A stretch of 5,359 bases of DNA. It comes from Burkholderiaceae bacterium (GTDB taxonomy: Bacteria; Pseudomonadota; Gammaproteobacteria; Burkholderiales; Burkholderiaceae_C). A program made the translations under genes and the position numbers. Shown here piece after piece: positions 1-5,359 of the stretch (within the stretch, counting starts at the first letter, position 1; every line of letters begins with the position of its first letter). The notes under the pieces were generated by a model. The model was not told the origin of the DNA. It saw nothing but the letters and a program-made list of their open reading frames with translations, and did no database searches. The stretch spans positions 1 to 5,359 of the forward strand of contig JAGOBT010000268.1 in NCBI GenBank assembly GCA_017999135.1, given 5' to 3'.

Positions 1-603
1 CGTCTGGCTGAAGGCGTCGAGCTGCATGCAGGTCTCGAACACCCGCATCACCTGCGGCACGTGGTCGGTGCGGCAGCGGAAGCGCTGGGCGTTGAAGATC
101 TGCGGCACCAGGGTCAAGTCGGCCAGCGTGGGCGTGTCGCCGTGGCAGTAGCGCGCGGGCTGGGCGGCCAGCTGCCGTTCGACCGATTCCAGGCCGCTTT
201 CCACCCAGTGGCGGTACCAGCGGTCCTTGTCGTCCTCGCTCAGCTTGAGGTCGTGCGTCAGGTAGCGCAGCACGCGCAGGTTGTTCAGCGGGTGGATCTC
301 GCAGGCAATGTCCAGCGCGATGGCGCGCACCCGCGCGCGGCCCCGCGCATCGGCCGGCAGCAGCGGTGGCTGCGGGTGGGTTTCGTCCAGGTACTCGATG
401 ATCGCCAGCGACTGGCTCAGCACCGCATCGCCGTCCTGCAGCGTGGGCACCAGGCGCGAGGCGGACAAGGCCGTGTAGCTGTCGTCCAGATGCTCGCGCC
501 TGACCAGGTGCACCGGCAGGTAGTCGTAGTCCAGGCCCTTCAGCGCCAGGGCGATGCGCACCCGGTACGAGGCCGACGAACGGAAGTAGTTGTAGAGCTG
601 CAT
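1..603 (-). CDS. maiA: Zeta-class glutathione S-transferase: maleylacetoacetate (or maleylpyruvate) isomerase, C-terminus cut by window edge
   Basis: Predicted cytoplasmic, glutathione-dependent cis-trans isomerase that converts a maleyl ring-cleavage product (maleylacetoacetate or maleylpyruvate) to its fumaryl isomer. The frame is open for 201 residues to the window edge; the family is usually about 212-215 long, so only some 10-14 residues are missing. Seen: an N-terminal thioredoxin-like domain with the zeta signature SSASYRVRIAL (residues 9-19), the LVP turn at 51-53 and the glutathione-site QS at 64-65 followed by AIIEYL. The all-helical domain carries EIHPLNNLRVLRYL (102-115) and ADLTLVPQIFNAQRF (161-175), both hallmarks of MaiA-type proteins. 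The ATG at 603 is supported by a GGAGG four bases upstream. It lies 19 bp after the FAH-family hydrolase, which would act on its product. Two deviations: the usual Cys of SSCS is Ala11, and the usual NPxG before LVP reads SASR. A maleylpyruvate isomerase (NagL-like) is a real alternative. The family is secure; the substrate is not. Confidence 0.9.
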   Translation of the reverse strand, partial: MQLYNYFRSSASYRVRIALALKGLDYDYLPVHLVRREHLDDSYTALSASRLVPTLQDGDAVLSQSLAIIEYLDETHPQPPLLPADARGRARVRAIALDIACEIHPLNNLRVLRYLTHDLKLSEDDKDRWYRHWVESGLESVERQLAAQPARYCHGDTPTLADLTLVPQIFNAQRFRCRTDHVPQVMRVFETCMQLDAFSQT

Positions 604-607
604 GCGG

Positions 608-612
608 CCTCC
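608..612 (-). promoter_or_regulatory. Ribosome binding site of the zeta-GST gene
   Basis: On the minus strand GGAGG sits four bases before the ATG at 603, inside the 19-bp gap after the hydrolase stop codon. It is the clearest Shine-Dalgarno sequence I found in the window. It fixes the isomerase start and fits translation from a shared mRNA with the upstream hydrolase. Confidence 0.7.
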
Positions 613-622
613 AGCCCCTGGA

Positions 623-1321
623 TCAACCCTGCTGCACACGCACCTGCAGCGTGCCCAGCCCGGCGATGGCACCTTCCATCACGTCACCCGCCACCACCGC
701 GCCCACGCCGGCCGGCGTGCCGGTGTAGATCAGGTCGCCGGGCTGCAATGTCCAGGCCCTGGACAGCGTCTCGATGGTCTCGGCCACGTTCCAGATCAGC
801 TCGGCCAGATCGCCCTTCTGCCGCTGCACCCCGTTGACCGCCAGCGTGATCGCGCCGGTCGTCAGTGCACCGGTGCGGGCGATGGGGTGCAGCGGGCCGA
901 TGGGTGCCGACGCGTCGAAGGCCTTGCCGATGCACCAGGGGCGGCCCTGCTTCTTCATCTCGTTCTGCAGATCGCGGCGGGTCATGTCCAGGCCGATGGC
1001 ATAGCCCCAGATGTGCTTGGCCGCATCCGCCGCGGCGATGTCGCGCCCGCCGGTGCCGATGGCCACCACCAGCTCGATCTCATGGTGCAGGTTGGCGGTG
1101 AGCGGCGGGTACGGGATCTCGCCCACGCTGCCGTCGGCCACCGGCACCAGCGCGTCGGCCGGCTTCAGGAAGAAGAACGGCGGCTCGCGGCCGCTGAAGC
1201 CCATCTCCTGCGCATGTTCGGCATAGTTGCGGCCCACGCAGTAGATGCGGTGCACCGGAAACAACCCGCCGCCCACCACGGGCACGGACGGGACGGCAGG
1301 AGCGGGGATCACGTAGGACAT
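623..1321 (-). CDS. FAH-family hydrolase (fumarylpyruvate/acylpyruvate hydrolase type, FAHD1/NagK-like)
   Basis: A 232-residue single-domain member of the fumarylacetoacetate hydrolase fold. It is predicted to cleave the C-C bond of an acylpyruvate such as fumarylpyruvate, using a divalent metal, in the cytoplasm. Seen: YCVGRNYAEHAQEMG (27-41), whose His36 and Glu39 match the His/Glu pair of FAHD1-type acylpyruvases; FFFLKPADA (49-57); metal ligands Glu81 and Glu83 in HHEIELVV and Asp112 in GLDMTRRD; KKQGRPWCIGKAFD (123-136); and DLIYTGTPAGVG (196-207). Length and motifs match the short FAHD1/NagK group, not the longer (over 400 residues) true fumarylacetoacetases. The frame is open back to 1921, but the ATG at 1321 is preferred because the family begins near its MSYVIPAP and the rest lies antisense to the NUDIX gene. 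Only a weak GAAG precedes the ATG. The isomerase follows after 19 bp, suggesting an isomerase-hydrolase pair. Oxaloacetate decarboxylase activity, known in this family, is an alternative. Confidence 0.9.
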   Translation of the reverse strand: MSYVIPAPAVPSVPVVGGGLFPVHRIYCVGRNYAEHAQEMGFSGREPPFFFLKPADALVPVADGSVGEIPYPPLTANLHHEIELVVAIGTGGRDIAAADAAKHIWGYAIGLDMTRRDLQNEMKKQGRPWCIGKAFDASAPIGPLHPIARTGALTTGAITLAVNGVQRQKGDLAELIWNVAETIETLSRAWTLQPGDLIYTGTPAGVGAVVAGDVMEGAIAGLGTLQVRVQQG

Positions 1322-1393
1322 GGCAGCTTCAAGCAAAGGGTGGATGGACGGTGTGCCGATGATGATGCCATGCCCCACCGCTACACTTTGCCG
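1322..1393. promoter_or_regulatory. Divergent intergenic spacer between hydrolase operon and NUDIX gene
   Basis: These 72 bp separate two divergent starts, so promoters for both directions should lie here or reach into the flanking genes. I see no strong sigma-70 promoter. The best plus-strand candidate is TACACT at 1382-1387 (4 of 6 to TATAAT) with a poor -35-like ATGATG at 1359-1364, spacing 17. That would start transcription almost on the ATG at 1394. The minus strand has only weak CATCAT-type matches. No convincing operator palindrome was seen. The region is defined by gene layout; the individual elements are guesses. Confidence 0.4.
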
Positions 1394-1397
1394 ATGA
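1344..1397 (+). other. Possible 17-codon upstream ORF with ATGA overlap to the NUDIX gene
   Basis: An ATG at 1344, preceded by AAAGGG three bases upstream, opens a 17-codon frame (MDGVPMMMPCPTATLCR) that ends at TGA 1395-1397. The stop overlaps the NUDIX ATG at 1394 as ATGA, the classical geometry for translational coupling. The NUDIX start itself has no visible Shine-Dalgarno sequence, so coupling would explain how it is translated. Such overlaps also occur by chance, there is no evidence that the peptide is made, and it is incompatible with the alternative leaderless reading of the same spacer. Confidence 0.25.
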
Positions 1398-1936
1398 TCG
1401 AGTTGCGCCGCATCAAGCATTGCCGAGCCTGTGGCAGCCCCGTGGGCTACCAGGTGCCCGACGACGACAACCGCGAGCGTGCCGTGTGCCCGGCCTGCGG
1501 GCTGATCCACTACGAGAACCCGCTGAACGTGGTGGGCACGGTGCCGGTGTGGGGCGACCAGGTGCTGCTGTGCAAGCGCGCCATCGAGCCGCGCCACGGC
1601 TTCTGGACCCTGCCCGCCGGCTTCATGGAACTGGGTGAGACGGTGGAAGACGGTGCCCGCCGCGAGACGGTGGAAGAAGCCGGCGCCCACATCGAGCTGC
1701 AGGACCTGTTCACCATGATCAGCGTGGTGCGGGTGGGCCAGGTGCACCTGTTCTATCGCGCCCGCATGACCGACACCGCACTCGACCCCGGGCCCGAGAC
1801 GCTGGAGGCCAGGCTGTTCCATGAGCATGAAGTGCCCTGGGACCAGATTGCCTTCCGCACGGTGAAAGAGACGCTGCAGCACTTCTTCGCCTGCCGCAAG
1901 GCGGGCGCCTATCCGCTGCACTGCAGCAGCATCTGA
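1394..1936 (+). CDS. NUDIX hydrolase with N-terminal zinc ribbon
   Basis: A 180-residue NUDIX pyrophosphohydrolase expected to cleave a nucleoside-diphosphate-X substrate with Mg2+ in the cytoplasm. Seen: a four-cysteine zinc ribbon at Cys10, Cys13, Cys32 and Cys35 (CRAC and CPAC), then the Nudix fold beginning near residue 44. A complete Nudix box follows at 76-98: Gly76, Glu82, Arg90-Glu91, Glu94-Glu95, Gly97, with Thr92 in a usually hydrophobic slot. A short helical tail (near 150-180) follows. The zinc ribbon recalls the NADH pyrophosphatase NudC, but the protein is much shorter and I do not see the SQPWPFPxS motif that marks NudC, so it more likely belongs to the small zinc-ribbon NUDIX group (Nudix_N_2-like) of unknown substrate. 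The ATG at 1394 is chosen because KHCRACG should lie close to the N-terminus; an in-frame ATG at 1370 would add eight residues, and neither has a clear ribosome binding site. It diverges from the hydrolase operon and converges on the GGDEF-EAL gene. Confidence 0.88.
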   Translation: MIELRRIKHCRACGSPVGYQVPDDDNRERAVCPACGLIHYENPLNVVGTVPVWGDQVLLCKRAIEPRHGFWTLPAGFMELGETVEDGARRETVEEAGAHIELQDLFTMISVVRVGQVHLFYRARMTDTALDPGPETLEARLFHEHEVPWDQIAFRTVKETLQHFFACRKAGAYPLHCSSI

Positions 1937-1951
1937 CCAGCGGGCCGGCTC

Positions 1952-3688
1952 TCAGCTGACGGTGACCGGCGCCGGCGCGGGCGCCGGTTCGGCCACCAGC
2001 GCCGGGCCAGTGGCGGCATCGAAGCCCAGGCGCCACAGCGCGTCCAGGTCGCCCGCGTGGCGCACGCCCTCGGCCGTGACCTGCAGGCCCACCGCCTGCA
2101 CCAGCCGCACCAGGCCCTGCAGATGGCGGCGCGCGTCGGCGGCGCCATCGGCGCTGATGCCGTGCACGAAGCGGCTGTCGATGCGTACACAGTCCAGCCC
2201 CAGGTCGATCAGCCGCGGGATGCGGGCCAGGCCCTCGCCGGCATGCTCCAGCCCCAGCATCGCGCCCAGCGGGCGCCAGCGGCGCGACACCTCGCGCACC
2301 AGCAGCGGCCGCTCCAGCGCCAGCGCCTCGGGCAGGTCGATCCACAGCCGGCAGGCTGCCTCGGGCGCCTGCTCCAGCCGGCGCGCCACCGCAGCCACGA
2401 ATTCAGCCGAGCCGACCGACTGCGCGGCCACGTTGATGCAGCGGGCCTGGCCGTCCTGGGCGATGGCGGCCAGTGCCAGGGCCACTGCCTTCTCGTCCAC
2501 CTCGGCACACAGCCGGCTGCGCGTGGCCAGTGACAGCCAGCGGCTGGCCGGCTCCATCGGTCCGCCCGCCTGCAACTGCACCCGCAGCGGGCAGTCCAGG
2601 TGCAGTTGCCGGCCGTCGGGCGTGCGCACTGGGTAGGCGGCCAGCGCCACCCTGCCCTGCGCCAAAGCCCGGCTGATGCGCCGCTGCCAGGACGATTCAC
2701 CCTGCGGCAGGCCGGCGTCCATCGGCGGCAGATCGGCCGTGGGCACAGACGGCGGCGGGTTCAAGCCGGCTTCAGCCCGGGCCAGTGCCGCGTCGGCCAG
2801 GGCCAGCGCCTGCTGCGCGGTCATCGGCCGGTCCAGTTCCACCGCGCCGGCAAACAGCCGCGCCTGCGGGTCGATGGCCAGCAACGGCAGCCGCACGGCC
2901 TGGATCAGCGCGGTGCACGTCTCCCGCGCCATGCCACCGACCGGCAGCAACAGCGCGAAGTCGGCGCCGTTCAAACGCCCGGCGACGCAGCGGCTGATGC
3001 GGTCAGGATAGGCCTGCAGCGACTCGGCCACCGCCAGCAGCGCCCGGTCGGCGGCGGCATGGCCCACGCGCCGGTTCAGGCCCTGCAGGTCGCGCAGGCG
3101 CAGCAGCAACAGGCCGGCTTCGGCCGGTGTCTCGCCACTGCCCAGCAGTGCATCGAGCATGGCCATGAAGTGCCGGCGGTTGGCCAGGCCGGTGAGCGGA
3201 TCGCTGTGGGCCTGGCGGCGCAGGGCCTCCAGTTGTTCGGCTTGCACGGTGTACAGCGCCTGCTGACGGGCCACCAGGGCCTGGATGCCGTCGGCCAGCG
3301 GCTGCAGTTCAGGCGGCAGCGGGGCGGTGTCGATGCCGGCATCGATCGCGCCGCCCGCAGCGTCACGCGCATGGGCGGCGACGTCATCGGTGGCCGGGTC
3401 AGCGCCGGACGGCGCCTGCACCAGGCGGGCGGCGGCCTGCGCCATCGCCCGGCGGCCGACCCAGGCCCCCAGGATGGCGCCGGCGCCAGCCACTGGCAGC
3501 GCGGCCCACAGCGGCCGGTCGACCCAGATGGCCCACAAGGCCCAGGCCGCCAGCCCGCTGCAGGCCAGCAGCGTGGCCCACGGCACGTTGGACAGCAAGG
3601 CGCGACGGGCAGCAGGTCGGGACGCGGGCATCGGGCGGGGCGCATGCGGCAAGGCATGCGGGGCGACAACAGGGGCAGGCGACAGCAC
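1952..3688 (-). CDS. Membrane-anchored protein with degenerate GGDEF and degenerate EAL domains
   Basis: A 578-residue protein of the cyclic-di-GMP signalling fold, probably without catalytic activity. Order: a basic, proline-rich cytoplasmic N-terminus; two hydrophobic helices (about 36-56 and 60-78) joined by only three residues, so there is no periplasmic sensor domain; an Ala-rich region; a signalling helix (about 126-161); a GGDEF domain from DPLTGLANRRHF (163-174); a Pro-rich linker (about 308-330); an EAL domain (about 333-567); and a PAPAPAP tail. The GGDEF motif reads NGADF (240-244) and no RxxD inhibitory site is seen. In the EAL domain the EAL motif reads DCP (365-367), the second metal Glu is Asp451, the DD pair is Glu481-His482, the catalytic Lys is Arg502 and the QGY region reads TGP; Asn419 and Glu540 of AEGV remain. 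The GTG at 3688 is used because the frame is open and a GGTGG/AGG stretch precedes it; the ATG at 3631 would drop 19 residues. It lies 89 bp after lpdA on the same strand. Role unknown: c-di-GMP receptor, scaffold or CsrD-like adaptor. Confidence 0.85.
   Translation of the reverse strand: MLSPAPVVAPHALPHAPRPMPASRPAARRALLSNVPWATLLACSGLAAWALWAIWVDRPLWAALPVAGAGAILGAWVGRRAMAQAAARLVQAPSGADPATDDVAAHARDAAGGAIDAGIDTAPLPPELQPLADGIQALVARQQALYTVQAEQLEALRRQAHSDPLTGLANRRHFMAMLDALLGSGETPAEAGLLLLRLRDLQGLNRRVGHAAADRALLAVAESLQAYPDRISRCVAGRLNGADFALLLPVGGMARETCTALIQAVRLPLLAIDPQARLFAGAVELDRPMTAQQALALADAALARAEAGLNPPPSVPTADLPPMDAGLPQGESSWQRRISRALAQGRVALAAYPVRTPDGRQLHLDCPLRVQLQAGGPMEPASRWLSLATRSRLCAEVDEKAVALALAAIAQDGQARCINVAAQSVGSAEFVAAVARRLEQAPEAACRLWIDLPEALALERPLLVREVSRRWRPLGAMLGLEHAGEGLARIPRLIDLGLDCVRIDSRFVHGISADGAADARRHLQGLVRLVQAVGLQVTAEGVRHAGDLDALWRLGFDAATGPALVAEPAPAPAPVTVS
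1965..1988. repeat. GC-rich inverted repeat at the convergent gene ends
   Basis: ACCGGCGCC (1965-1973) and GGCGCCGGT (1980-1988) form a perfect 9-bp stem with a 6-base loop, 28 bases past the NUDIX stop codon. It lies inside the 3' end of the GGDEF-EAL gene, where it encodes part of the PAPAPAP tail. No T-run follows on the plus strand, so it is not a standard intrinsic terminator, although it could slow or end the NUDIX transcript or protect its 3' end. Repetitive Ala-Pro coding alone may explain it. Confidence 0.45.
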
Positions 3689-3777
3689 AGCCGCCTGCCA
3701 CCCGCGCAGGCCGCTGGATCACCCTCTGACGGTGTTGTCGGCCCGCGCCAGCCGAACTTGACCCGCGGCGCCCGGTG
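3689..3777. other. 89-bp spacer between lpdA and the GGDEF-EAL gene
   Basis: A non-coding gap between two genes of the same direction. I found no stem with a T-run to mark a terminator after lpdA and no convincing promoter on the minus strand. A GGTGGCAGG stretch just before the GTG at 3688 may serve as ribosome binding site. The spacer allows either readthrough from lpdA or an unrecognised promoter; the sequence does not decide. Confidence 0.4.

Positions 3778-5359
<1,582 letters not shown>

Noticed and set aside
61..837. 258-codon plus-strand open frame over the isomerase and hydrolase genes.
   Set aside because: It is antisense to two clear enzymes, with Arg/Gln/Pro-rich composition typical of a shadow frame.
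602..1393. Open frame on the plus strand extending the NUDIX gene 264 codons upstream.
   Set aside because: It lies antisense to the hydrolase gene, its translation is low-complexity His/Arg/Gly-rich without family motifs, and the zinc ribbon should be near the N-terminus.
1322..1921. Open frame on the minus strand extending the FAH hydrolase 200 residues upstream.
   Set aside because: It is antisense to the NUDIX coding region with its clear Nudix box, and FAHD1/NagK proteins start near the ATG at 1321.
3758..3763. TTGACC on the plus strand as a -35 promoter element.
   Set aside because: No -10-like sequence lies at 16-18 bp, and no plus-strand gene follows.
3689..3777. Intrinsic terminator after lpdA.
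   Set aside because: Only a 4-bp CGGC/GCCG pairing was found and no T-run follows it.

Overview
The window reads as a stretch of chromosome from a GC-rich betaproteobacterium, most likely order Burkholderiales. Three things suggest this: strong G/C bias at third codon positions; a dihydrolipoamide dehydrogenase that has an Ala/Pro linker and the tail of an N-terminal lipoyl domain in front of its FAD domain, a form common in that order; and a short FAH-family hydrolase paired with a zeta-class glutathione transferase. The assignment comes from recalled family features and not from a database search.

Layout, left to right. At 1-603 (minus) lies a zeta-class GST (maleylacetoacetate or maleylpyruvate isomerase), missing only its last few residues at the left edge. 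At 623-1321 (minus) lies a short FAH-family acylpyruvate-type hydrolase, 19 bp upstream of the isomerase and probably in one operon with it. A 72-bp divergent spacer follows. At 1394-1936 (plus) is a zinc-ribbon NUDIX hydrolase with a complete Nudix box. It converges, with a 15-bp gap, on a membrane-anchored GGDEF-EAL protein at 1952-3688 (minus). After an 89-bp gap comes the E3 subunit (lpdA) at 3778-5359 (minus), which runs off the right edge.

Functionally, the first two genes form an isomerase-hydrolase module for the end of an aromatic ring-cleavage pathway (gentisate or homogentisate type). The NUDIX gene is probably housekeeping or nucleotide clean-up. lpdA is the end of a 2-oxoacid dehydrogenase locus, probably pyruvate dehydrogenase, whose other genes would lie to the right. 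The GGDEF-EAL gene downstream of it is the most unusual item: both of its domains keep their overall sequence framework but have lost signature catalytic residues, so it probably acts as a non-enzymatic regulator.

No RNA gene, mobile element, CRISPR array or phage feature was seen. The window is almost fully coding, with no gene-free stretch above 300 bases. I see no clearly new multi-gene system here. The degenerate GGDEF-EAL protein is the best candidate for further attention.
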